Part shown: piece after piece, positions 45,607 to 53,427 of the stretch
Layout of the letters: each line of letters starts with the position of its first letter
How positions within the stretch are numbered: the stretch's first letter is position 1
Source: Comamonadaceae bacterium ALPHA2B
GTDB taxonomy: Bacteria > Pseudomonadota > Gammaproteobacteria > Burkholderiales > Burkholderiaceae_C
Length of the DNA stretch: 64,000 bases
Assembly (NCBI GenBank): GCA_005503065.1
Contig: SCOE01000005.1
Location: 186,001-250,000 of the forward strand
Reading direction: 5' to 3'
Notes under the pieces: model-generated
Told to the model about the DNA's origin: nothing
Seen by the model: the letters and a program-made list of their open reading frames with translations, nothing else
Databases searched by the model: none
Position numbers and translations under genes: made by a program

Positions 45607-46896
45607 CTATCTGCCTCCAGAGTGGATCGAATTGAGCCTCTTCGCCTCGTGTCTAACCCGCTCCACGCTCGTGTATCCCAGCCTCTCGAAAGAGATCATG
45701 TTGATCAGCATCCAGGCGACCCACCGACTAAGTTCCGCGGCATCTAGATCAGTCACATGCGTATGTGAGCCTCTGTGCACTGCCCTGGATCTCGCCGCAT
45801 AAAGCTTAGCGACTCGTCTCATAGTTGCTCCGTACTCAGCCACCGAGATGAATTCAAAGCCGCCGAAGACGAGAACCGCCGCCAAGCCAGATGAAACGGA
45901 CTTCGTGATCTCCTTTTGGTCTGCGGAGAAGAACGTTTCTACTGATGACCAATATTTCACCAGCTTCATCGTTGCGATGGTTTCGCGATGCGCCGCTGAG
46001 TACCAGTAAACTGCCCGCGTGATCGCCTCCTGCAGCGGGGTGCGTTCGGCCGCTTCGAACAACGCGCATGCAGCTGTAAGAATCCCAGACTCATCGAACT
46101 GTTTCAGCAGTTCTGCGCTGACCTCAAACGTTTGTTTGCCGAGGAACTTCAGGTGGGTTGTAGCAGCCTTGTGATTTTCTGACCAAGACAGCCATGTTGA
46201 GCGCGCGTGCGCTTGAACTGTAATCGCCACCACGATCCGAAAAGAGTGCGCTCCGTGCTGGTACATGGACGCTGCACTGATCGCCAGCATCCCGGTTAAC
46301 AGCTCTGCGTGTGCGATGAAGCGCTGCTCTGCGACGCCCTTGGTGCCGCGAACAGTTCCGACCAACCAGTAGGCCACATGGTTCAGGGCGGGGCTGACTG
46401 CGTCCTCCTCGAACTGCACGCCGTTGCTCTCTAGGAAGCTCGTGCTCGCAGGAACGATTTTGAACTTACCGAGCGGAAGCTCAGAGAGGCCTAGTAGGCT
46501 TATGCCAAAAATGGGCGCCGCGAACGTCCTCTCGTCTATGCCGGCACGAACACATTCAGACACCATCGAAGCGAGCTCTATCCCGTCGTTCGGTCTTTTG
46601 CCGTTGGACAGGCAGCTCGTGAGGACATCGCGAGTCACCGAGCGTACGTCGGAGTCGCTGGCTTCTTGATTGAACAAGTTCGCGTCGCTCAAGGCTCCGG
46701 CAATCACGTCGAGCTGCCTCAAGCCAAGGTCGGTCATCAGCAGCGTACGACCTTCAGTCAATCGGAGCTCTCTCTTCAATAGATCGGAAACCTTGAAGTC
46801 CTTGATCGACTTCGGGACTGTCCAGGCCCTCATGCTGAAGAACTCATCTAACGCTCGATTGAGCTGCCTCAGTAGCTTTCCCTGAATGGTGTCCAT
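45607..46896 (-). CDS. Large HEPN/Apea-like protein (candidate defence effector)
   Basis: 429 residues without membrane segments. The last third resembles Apea-like HEPN domains: MKLVKYWSSVETFFSADQKE followed by KLYAARSRAVHRGSHTHV, with the R-x4-H HEPN RNase motif seen as RSRAVHRG, and a final conserved RWVAWMLINMISFERLGY helix. HEPN RNases often kill infected cells. It stands alone between two regulator/gap stretches next to Septu. No toxin partner or antitoxin identified. Confidence 0.65.
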   Translation of the reverse strand: MDTIQGKLLRQLNRALDEFFSMRAWTVPKSIKDFKVSDLLKRELRLTEGRTLLMTDLGLRQLDVIAGALSDANLFNQEASDSDVRSVTRDVLTSCLSNGKRPNDGIELASMVSECVRAGIDERTFAAPIFGISLLGLSELPLGKFKIVPASTSFLESNGVQFEEDAVSPALNHVAYWLVGTVRGTKGVAEQRFIAHAELLTGMLAISAASMYQHGAHSFRIVVAITVQAHARSTWLSWSENHKAATTHLKFLGKQTFEVSAELLKQFDESGILTAACALFEAAERTPLQEAITRAVYWYSAAHRETIATMKLVKYWSSVETFFSADQKEITKSVSSGLAAVLVFGGFEFISVAEYGATMRRVAKLYAARSRAVHRGSHTHVTDLDAAELSRWVAWMLINMISFERLGYTSVERVRHEAKRLNSIHSGGR

Positions 46897-47428
46897 CGTG
46901 TACGGCGGAGATCAACGGTCCCCGATTCTCTGCTAGCTGGTCAAGAGACCGAAAGCGGCGCATGCCGCTAGGTCTTATTGCGGCCAATGGCGCTTGCAGC
47001 GCGCCTATGGCCGATGAACGATGTTGGGGAATGCTGTCATTTGCGCGGCCTGACGTTGCCGACGGCCCCCAGTCTGAAGCCGTCGCAGGGGCTGCGTGAG
47101 CGCCCGCACCAGCCGAATCGACAAGGTCGTGCGGCGCAGTGGCGAAGGCGCGCTCGACTTGGCCACCAACTGCTGGGACCGTTGCGCTCGGGATTGCGGT
47201 TGGTAGGGTCTCAGCGGCTTAGCGCGAATACTCGCAGCTCCAGACGAGTGGCTCGGGAAAGTTTAGGTGCCGCATCGCGCGTAGCATTAAACATGAAGGC
47301 CTCTTGGTATCTTTCCAGAGGTCGAATAGCATTCATCCATTTCGGGCCCGTTGAGGTTGGATTGGGCAAAATCCCGCGCTCTGTCGTTCGGTTCGGACTG
47401 AGAATCGCGTAATGTTTTCCTCAGATAT
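46897..47428. other. Gene-free stretch before Septu
   Basis: 532 bases without a supported gene. It changes from GC-rich DNA on the left to AT-rich DNA on the right (from about 47380), marking the left border of a lower-GC insert that carries ptuA-ptuB. A putative promoter is likely in the AT-rich last 60 bases (ATGTTTTCCTCAGATAT). Confidence 0.4.
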
Positions 47429-48880
47429 ATGGCTTTTGTAATTTCTCATGTGTCAATTAAAGGGCAACAATTTTGGACCTATGAATCCAATGATGAGCGG
47501 AACGTTATCACTGTAGTGACAGGGTCTAATGGCGCTGGCAAGACTCGACTGCTCGCTGGGCTAGCAGCGCAGTACGGCAATCGACGTGGTGACACAGCTG
47601 TGTGGGGTAACGCACACTACGGATCAAAAAGTGAGCCGACACGTGTAATTGTCCAAACTTTCAGTCCTTTCTCACGATTCCCAGCTGAGCGCCTAAAACG
47701 AATTTCACTCGAAAATTATCTGCGGCCCGGAATTGAGAAGTACGTCGCGATAGGTTTTACGCGATCAGTTGGCCTACGTGGCTCCGTCTCGAAAGACGCC
47801 ATTAGTCGAATTGCGAGGAAGGTGTTTACAGAGCCGCAACAGGCTGAAGTACTTGCTGCAGCATTACTTTCACTCGATTTCGAGCCGCGCCTCCGTCTGG
47901 AATATGTTAGGTCAACAGTGGCGTCGGCACTTGATCTAGGTGAAACCGATACTGCAAAACTTCGAGCGTCAGTTGTGGAGTTTCTCACTAACTTAAGTGA
48001 AAGATCCTCGAGATCTGGAGAGGAGCTGAGAATCGCTCGAGAGCTCGAGTCTGAACCGTTGGATACTTTGGTCGACCAGTTACTAAACTCCATTGAAGCT
48101 CTCCAAGAGCTGACCTCTCGCCAGCTCGATCCACGACATCGACGAGTTTGGTCAATAGACCTTACTCTAGACCTGAACGCCTGGCGGTACAGGCAAGGGC
48201 TTTCCGGCGCGATAACACTCGCGAGATTAGGATTGCTCCGTGTCGCCGATTGCATAGTCTGGCCTTTGCCCGGCGCAAAGTGGCGTGCACAAATGCAAGA
48301 CGAAGATTTGCAAAGTGGTGTAAGCATCATGGACGCAAGCTCAGGCCAGCAGCAACTTCTAAGCTCGCTTTTTGGGTTGGTTGCGGAACTTCAGGACGAC
48401 TCCCTGGTGCTGCTCGATGAGCCGGAGTTGAGCCTTCATCCGTCGTGGCAGGCACGCTTCTTAGATCTTCTTATCCAAGTGCTTAGTCCCTTCTCCGGCT
48501 GTCACATTTTCGTTGCGACTCACTCCCCACTACTCACCCAGCGCGCGTTGGAATTGGCGCTGCCAATCTTGGCTCTAGACGACAAGCGCCCGCTTCAACC
48601 AAATCGCGATTCAACGGTTTCGGTCGAGCAAACCCTTTTGGATGTCTTCGATTTGCCCGTGCGAGAAAGTACATACATTGGGAGGCTTTTACTTTCGCTA
48701 GTCATGGCAAGCGAGCGCTCAATTGAGGCATCCGTTAGCGCTGTTAAAAAAATTAACGAATTGCGAGCACTTTATCAATCGGCTGCCATCCAGGACGAGA
48801 AGACATTGGCTCTGATTGATGACGCTCTCTCAATCATTCAGAGTACGTCGGACAATGAACGGGCAGGGCGCGCCGAGTGA
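47429..48880 (+). CDS. ptuA: Septu defence ATPase PtuA
   Basis: 483 residues. Walker A is at about residue 32 (TGSNGAGKTRLL). The D-loop/Walker B region near 325 reads VLLDEPELSLHPSWQARFLD and the H-loop VATHSPLLTQ. The fold is an OLD/RecF-like ATPase without a TOPRIM domain, as in type I Septu PtuA. The overlapping partner is an HNH nuclease. Codon use is AT-richer than neighbouring genes, a sign of separate transfer. Phage defence in the cytoplasm is the known role. Confidence 0.88.
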   Translation: MAFVISHVSIKGQQFWTYESNDERNVITVVTGSNGAGKTRLLAGLAAQYGNRRGDTAVWGNAHYGSKSEPTRVIVQTFSPFSRFPAERLKRISLENYLRPGIEKYVAIGFTRSVGLRGSVSKDAISRIARKVFTEPQQAEVLAAALLSLDFEPRLRLEYVRSTVASALDLGETDTAKLRASVVEFLTNLSERSSRSGEELRIARELESEPLDTLVDQLLNSIEALQELTSRQLDPRHRRVWSIDLTLDLNAWRYRQGLSGAITLARLGLLRVADCIVWPLPGAKWRAQMQDEDLQSGVSIMDASSGQQQLLSSLFGLVAELQDDSLVLLDEPELSLHPSWQARFLDLLIQVLSPFSGCHIFVATHSPLLTQRALELALPILALDDKRPLQPNRDSTVSVEQTLLDVFDLPVRESTYIGRLLLSLVMASERSIEASVSAVKKINELRALYQSAAIQDEKTLALIDDALSIIQSTSDNERAGRAE

Positions 48881-49653
48881 CCGCGCGAAAGATTGCGGCC
48901 TATGATCACCACGCGTTGCCGCTGACCGTAGCAGAGATGGGTCAGTTGAGGGAACTTGCGAAACAGCACAAGAATTTGGCCTGGGACCTAGGTGATAAGT
49001 CAAATTTGAAAGATTCCGAAAAAGCTCTAGTCCGCAAGTTTAAGAAGCTTGTAAAAGACCATCTGTATCATTCTGGTCAACGCAACTTTTGCTGTTATTG
49101 CGGTTCAGAATTATCGGATCATCAGGCATCTTACGATTTGGAGCATTGCATTTCGAAGAACGGCATGGCAAGCCTCGTCTTTGAATTCCGCAACTTAGCA
49201 TTATCGTGCAAGCCATGTAACGGGGGGAAGCACGCTGAGCGAATTCGAGTTTTCCCGCTCGACGACTATGCTGATTCCGTAAGCGAAGGTTCGGACAAAT
49301 ATCGGACTGTGCACCCACATTTCGACAAGTGGTCCGAGCATCTCGCGTTTGACGAATATAAGCGCGTCGTTGCGATTGACGGCTTGGGATTGACAAAAGG
49401 ACGTTTGACAATCAAGCTTTTCGGTATCGAAAAGAAAAACGCTACAGCCCTGGCAAATCACTTTGACATGTTTCGAAGCGACGCTTCTTCGCGGAAGGAT
49501 TGGATTGATTTTTATCGGACTTTCAAAAGTGAAGACGTAAAAGAAAAGAAGCAAAAATACAAGTCGTTCTTGGAAAAACTTGTCAGTCTTCCTGGAGATC
49601 CCGCCGCGGACGAGCTTCGTCGCGTTCTCGGACTGACGGTCGATGGCAATTAG
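48877..49653 (+). CDS. ptuB: Septu HNH endonuclease PtuB
   Basis: 258 residues with GTG start overlapping the ptuA stop (GTGA). The HNH nuclease core spans about 70-120: a zinc-ribbon CCYCGSELS, the DLEHCISKN His motif and ALSCKPCNGGKHAERI. It is the DNA-cutting partner of PtuA in Septu. A GC hairpin follows directly. Lower-GC codon use matches ptuA, so both moved together. Confidence 0.88.
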   Translation: MTARKIAAYDHHALPLTVAEMGQLRELAKQHKNLAWDLGDKSNLKDSEKALVRKFKKLVKDHLYHSGQRNFCCYCGSELSDHQASYDLEHCISKNGMASLVFEFRNLALSCKPCNGGKHAERIRVFPLDDYADSVSEGSDKYRTVHPHFDKWSEHLAFDEYKRVVAIDGLGLTKGRLTIKLFGIEKKNATALANHFDMFRSDASSRKDWIDFYRTFKSEDVKEKKQKYKSFLEKLVSLPGDPAADELRRVLGLTVDGN

Positions 49654-49654
49654 G

Positions 49655-49670
49655 GGGCGCTAGTGCGCCC
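49655..49670 (+). terminator. Hairpin after ptuB
   Basis: GGGCGC-TAGT-GCGCCC directly after the ptuB stop. No T-run, so termination strength is uncertain. Confidence 0.5.
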
Positions 49671-49819
49671 AAAGTCTACCGACCGAGAGACGATCTCTTG
49701 ACGGCGATTGCCTTGACTGCGTGGAAAGGCGCCGCGCCAGGCCCGGCAACTGATTTTTGTCAGAGCTTGGTTGCTCATCCGTGTCATAAAATCATGGCCA
49801 TTGAGAAGCGCAACGCGAG

Positions 49820-50047
49820 ATGAACACGATCGAGAAACAGATTTCAGTGCTTAAGCAAGAGCTCTCCGAACTGCATAGGCAGCGGGATGTTGCTCAACTT
49901 GAAGTGGCGAAGTCGTATGCGGACGCGTTCATCCGAAAGCTTGAGGCCGCTGGCATTCCGTTGGCTATTGGCCAACGGGCTTTTCGAGATCTTGCAAAGG
50001 TGAGCGGCAGCCCAGGGCGGGCCGCGGAGAGGCGTCCCGATCGTTGA
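49820..50047 (+). CDS. Small coiled-coil protein of unknown function
   Basis: 75 residues: an amphipathic helix MNTIEKQISVLKQELSEL then HRQRDVAQLEVAKSY, followed by FIRKLEAAGIPLA and a basic tail. It could be a small DNA-binding or H-NS-like protein that has lost its C-terminal part. No partner gene recognised; the gene at 50083 converges on it. Confidence 0.5.
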   Translation: MNTIEKQISVLKQELSELHRQRDVAQLEVAKSYADAFIRKLEAAGIPLAIGQRAFRDLAKVSGSPGRAAERRPDR

Positions 50048-50082
50048 AGCGACGTGAGGGCGAGCGTGATCTCGGACCGCGA

Positions 50083-50934
50083 CTAAGTGGTCTCTGCGTC
50101 GGCCGCGGGTTGATTCCCATCGGTAGTACCGAGCCTGCCCGCGGCTCGCAATCCCTCGAGAAGAAGATGTTGTAGATTGCGGTCGCTAGTGTGCGGCAGC
50201 TCGGGCACTTGCTCACGCAGGTGCTTGGCGATTCGCGCGACCAGGGCTGACCGGTTCAGGTCGCCTTCGCCTTTCAGCAAATACTGCTGATTCCCCTGTC
50301 TAGCAACATCGGCAACGATCGTCGCCAACGCGCCAATCATCGCATGGAGCAGATCCTGGTTCCTAGGCGGCTGCTTCGCCGCAACAAGTTGAGTTCCCCA
50401 GCCCCCTTCGCTCGACGACGACTGATCATTTGACGCGCTGACCGTAAATGTGTTCCGCGCGTTCGGCGCCGCCCGTGGTTCTACCGGCTGCGCAACCTTC
50501 GCGGGCGTCTCATCGCTCCGTTGCGCAGCTCGAGCGTGCATTTCCCGTTGCATACGTTCAAGAGCGTTCAACACGTTCTTCGGAACAGTCCACGCTGACT
50601 CGATCGCGAACTCTAGCGCCCGATGGAGAGGCACGGTCCGAGGCAACGCCTTGTCTGACGACAAGTCCCCGGCCTTATGCGCCGCCACGAACAGCTGTTC
50701 GCGGCGCCTGAACTCGCGCATCCGTCTTGGTCGGTCTTTGAGTGCCGAGACGATCCCAGGAACTGGTGAGATGCCCATGCTCAGCAGCGCCGCCTTCAAC
50801 ACAGACACCGGGCGCTCTGGATTCCACTCGAGCCATTTCGGGGCCCGTACCTGAGCGGATGCCGCTGCACGCGTACGCGCCTTCGTGATGGCCTTCTTTT
50901 TTGCTGGCTGCCGCGCCACCTGCTTCTTGTTCAT
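50083..50934 (-). CDS. Unknown protein with basic N-terminus
   Basis: 283 residues. The first 30 are very rich in Lys/Arg/Ala (KKKAITKARTRAAAS), likely binding nucleic acid. A W-rich ALLSMGISPVPGIV segment and a helical region near 110-140 follow. The middle is low-complexity (Ser/Gln/Pro). The C-terminal RIAKHLREQVPELPHTSDRN looks helical. It is divergent from the excisionase/DUF927/Rep group, with the clustered operators in between, so it may belong to the same control circuit. No family recognised. Confidence 0.65.
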   Translation of the reverse strand: MNKKQVARQPAKKKAITKARTRAAASAQVRAPKWLEWNPERPVSVLKAALLSMGISPVPGIVSALKDRPRRMREFRRREQLFVAAHKAGDLSSDKALPRTVPLHRALEFAIESAWTVPKNVLNALERMQREMHARAAQRSDETPAKVAQPVEPRAAPNARNTFTVSASNDQSSSSEGGWGTQLVAAKQPPRNQDLLHAMIGALATIVADVARQGNQQYLLKGEGDLNRSALVARIAKHLREQVPELPHTSDRNLQHLLLEGLRAAGRLGTTDGNQPAADAETT

Positions 50935-51034
50935 CGCGAGATTCTAGGCAGGGCTGAGCGACGCCCTGCGCGAGCGCGCGAAGCTGTAAATAGCCCATGA
51001 GCCTCCGCCCCGGACGACGCTGAGCGCAGCGGCG

Positions 51035-51109
51035 CTTGCATGGTGCTGCAAGTTGCCAAGCGGTCTCTGCAAGCTTGCAGATTCATTTCTGCAAGTTCGC
51101 ACTTGCAGA
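51035..51109. promoter_or_regulatory. Cluster of TGCAAG/CTTGCA palindromes controlling the replication module
   Basis: Three dyads in 75 bases: CTTGCA-N6-TGCAAG (51035-51052), the perfect 16-base TCTGCAAGCTTGCAGA (51066-51081) and TCTGCAAG-N6-CTTGCAGA (51088-51109). They lie 55-130 bases upstream of the excisionase-like gene and between divergent genes, the position of an operator cluster. The likely binder is a regulator within the island. Confidence 0.75.
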
Positions 51110-51163
51110 TGGGCAGCGGGCGGAAAGTCCAGGCATCGACACCAACCGAGGAGTTTGAAAGCG

Positions 51164-51385
51164 ATGGCAAATGAGATGGAACACCTGACGACCATGTCGT
51201 CGTACAGGCAGGTAGCGGAGCGGCTGGGCCTGAGTTTGCGGGGCGTCCAGGTGCTCGCCGAACAAGGGCATCTGACCGCAGTGCGCGTCGGCAAGCGAAG
51301 CGTCCGAATTCGCGACTGGGAAGTCGAGCAATACATCAGCGGTCGTGCCGCTGAGGCGACGCAGAACCAGAAGGCGAGGAAGTAA
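51164..51385 (+). CDS. Excisionase/MerR-like helix-turn-helix protein
   Basis: 73 residues from an ATG with GAGGAG shortly upstream. A single winged-helix DNA-binding domain (SYRQVAERLGLSLRGVQVL then AEQGHLTAVRVGKRSVRI) is followed by DWEVEQYISGR, the pattern of excisionase-like HTH_17/AlpA proteins. The stop shares its last base with the DUF927 gene start, so they are one operon. It may control island excision or replication. Confidence 0.82.
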   Translation: MANEMEHLTTMSSYRQVAERLGLSLRGVQVLAEQGHLTAVRVGKRSVRIRDWEVEQYISGRAAEATQNQKARK

Positions 51386-53058
51386 TGGCAGCCGCCTCCA
51401 AAAAACTTGAAGCGTCGACGCCGGCGAAGCAGTTCATACCGGGACCAGGCGCGCTGCGGAGCGCAATTGTTTCGGTCCGACGGGCAGTGGACGAAAGAGG
51501 CAAGCACCTCCCCATCGTTCTCATAAAGCTCGGGGCGTCGTGGGTAGAAATTTCCCTGGATGACTTGATCCATCGGCGGACGTCCAGCCTCGTCTCTCTG
51601 GCGGTTGAGCACAGCCTTGACGCCAGCGACTTGGAGGAGGCGGATCTGCGGCAACTGTGCAAGGAGATATTGGCCGCAACCAGGAACAGGGTCGGCGTCT
51701 TGCTGAGAGAGCCCGGGTATCACGAGGTCGCTGTTGGAAGCACGAGAGCCGAATGCTTCGCGTGGAATGGTCAGCTTTTCTGGGTAGGGGAGAAGCCGGA
51801 CATTCGCGTCATCTGCTCCCGCCACCCGGCGCCGGCGCGGGTGGGCACGCTCAAGGAGTGGAAAGCAAATGTCGGGTCCCTGTTTGTGGGACAACACAAC
51901 ATGATCGTGGCATTGGGCGCCACCCTGTGCTCGCTCCTGGTTCGACCGCTGGGCTTGGAGCGACTCACGCTCACGCTTGTGGGGAAGAGCTCGAGCGGGA
52001 AGGGCACGATCCAGCGAGCCTGCGCATCGGCAATCCGTAGCGGTGCGCTGCTGGACAGCGCCTCAGGCACACCGATCGGCCTGCATCAGCGCCTGGCCGA
52101 ATATGTCGACCAGCCGTACTTCGCTGATGAGCTGCAACAGCTGGGGAGTGTCGAGGGGCTGTTCCGCTTGATCTACGACATGGGCAACCAGGCTGAGCGC
52201 GTGGTGGGCACCGCAGGGCAGCGAGCAACCGTTGCGAAGCCGTTGACGTGCACATTCATTGGCTCTGACGAATTGTCGTTCGCAGAGCGGTGCCGACAAG
52301 AGCGTGGTGCTCGCTTCGCGGATGGAGTCAGCGCCCGCGTCTTTGAAATTCGAATTAATGAGGCGAACGGCGCGTTTAACGACATACCAGAGAGCCTGAC
52401 CGCAGCTCAGTTTGCTGAGCGCGTCAAAGACAGAGCCAGTCGGTTCTATGGCGCGCTTTGGCCGAAATGGATTCGATTGGTAGCTGCCGATCTGCCCGCG
52501 ATCAGAGAAAGAGCTACTCGCGTGCTGCCTCAAATTCGAGCGAAATTAGAAGAAATTGCAGCTGTTCAAGATCAAATCACGAAGCGAATGATCCATGGCT
52601 ACGCGGGATGGTACTTGGCGCTCGTCATTGCCGCTGATGACGACCTCATCCCGATCACGAGGGAGCAAATTGGCGAGGCAATGAAGGCAACGTTGGTCAA
52701 GCAACTGAAACTGCGCGAATCGCCTGAGTCGCAGCTAGATATTGAAGTACTTGCTGCAGTTCGCGATTCGATCGACCGCAATGCTGCAATGTTCGTGGAT
52801 ATCGAGCAGAGCACGTCAGCTACAAGAAAATTTTGGGGTTACATGCGAGGCATGGGAGACGAACTGCAATATTTGGTCTTTCCAGACGCCCTTACTGAAC
52901 TAGCGCCTCGCTTTGAGAAGGAGTTGATTGCTGGGGCACTGGATCGAAGCGGGCTATTGCAGCGTAACAAGGACGGGCTATCGCTCTCCGTGCGGCTCCC
53001 AAGGCATCCGGTCAAGCGCTTTTACGCGATTAGTGCGCGCATTCGGGCCGACGGGTGA
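51385..53058 (+). CDS. DUF927-type ATPase (replication helicase-like)
   Basis: 557 residues. An N-terminal unknown region (about 1-140) precedes a core resembling DUF927/phage replication ATPases: Walker A near 200 (LVGKSSSGKGTIQ), Walker B-like PYFADELQQLG near 250, and CTFIGSDELSFAE with ARFADGVSARVFEIR following. Proteins of this type act as DNA helicase/primase partners in plasmid and phage-like replication. The placement just before a candidate origin and Rep supports that use. Confidence 0.75.
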   Translation: MAAASKKLEASTPAKQFIPGPGALRSAIVSVRRAVDERGKHLPIVLIKLGASWVEISLDDLIHRRTSSLVSLAVEHSLDASDLEEADLRQLCKEILAATRNRVGVLLREPGYHEVAVGSTRAECFAWNGQLFWVGEKPDIRVICSRHPAPARVGTLKEWKANVGSLFVGQHNMIVALGATLCSLLVRPLGLERLTLTLVGKSSSGKGTIQRACASAIRSGALLDSASGTPIGLHQRLAEYVDQPYFADELQQLGSVEGLFRLIYDMGNQAERVVGTAGQRATVAKPLTCTFIGSDELSFAERCRQERGARFADGVSARVFEIRINEANGAFNDIPESLTAAQFAERVKDRASRFYGALWPKWIRLVAADLPAIRERATRVLPQIRAKLEEIAAVQDQITKRMIHGYAGWYLALVIAADDDLIPITREQIGEAMKATLVKQLKLRESPESQLDIEVLAAVRDSIDRNAAMFVDIEQSTSATRKFWGYMRGMGDELQYLVFPDALTELAPRFEKELIAGALDRSGLLQRNKDGLSLSVRLPRHPVKRFYAISARIRADG

Positions 53059-53427
53059 CCCGTTGCGGTGTTACGCGTAACAGCGCAACTGCGCAGATAC
53101 GCCTCATTCGGTCGCTAGGGTGGGGTTCAGGAGGATGGTTGAAGATAGGTAATACCCACCAACAACCAATTCCTTTACTTAGATCCTTTGCCTCCTCATT
53201 TCTATCAACCTTGACTCAATCCTTGTCATCCTCATAGGTTGGTTCCCTGGAGCAGATCCACCTTGATCCCTTGATCCTTTGATCCTTTCAGATCGATAGA
53301 TCCGCCTGATCAACTGATATATAGATCCCCGGATACCTAAATCCCTGGATACATAGATCCAGGATCAAACTTCATCTCAACTGTTATCGATCGAATGTCT
53401 TTATAAGGACAGCCGAAGGAGAAGCTC
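53059..53427. other. AT-rich intergenic DNA before rep, containing the candidate origin
   Basis: 369 bases without a gene. It has a purine/pyrimidine-biased start, then the GATC-dense block (53255-53392), and a promoter-like end (TCTTTATAAGGACAGCCGAAGGAG) leading to the Rep start at 53428. Confidence 0.6.
53255..53392. repeat. GATC-dense block, candidate replication origin
   Basis: Eleven GATC sites in 138 bases; less than one would be expected by chance. Several sit in repeated TTGATCC or TAGATCC contexts at 8- to 10-base spacing, like iterons. It lies immediately upstream of a replication-initiator gene. Confidence 0.7.

Noticed and set aside
47429-49653. AAA ATPase plus HNH pair considered as an OLD/Gabija-type system
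   Set aside because: No TOPRIM domain and no UvrD-like helicase partner; the overlap with an HNH gene fits Septu better.
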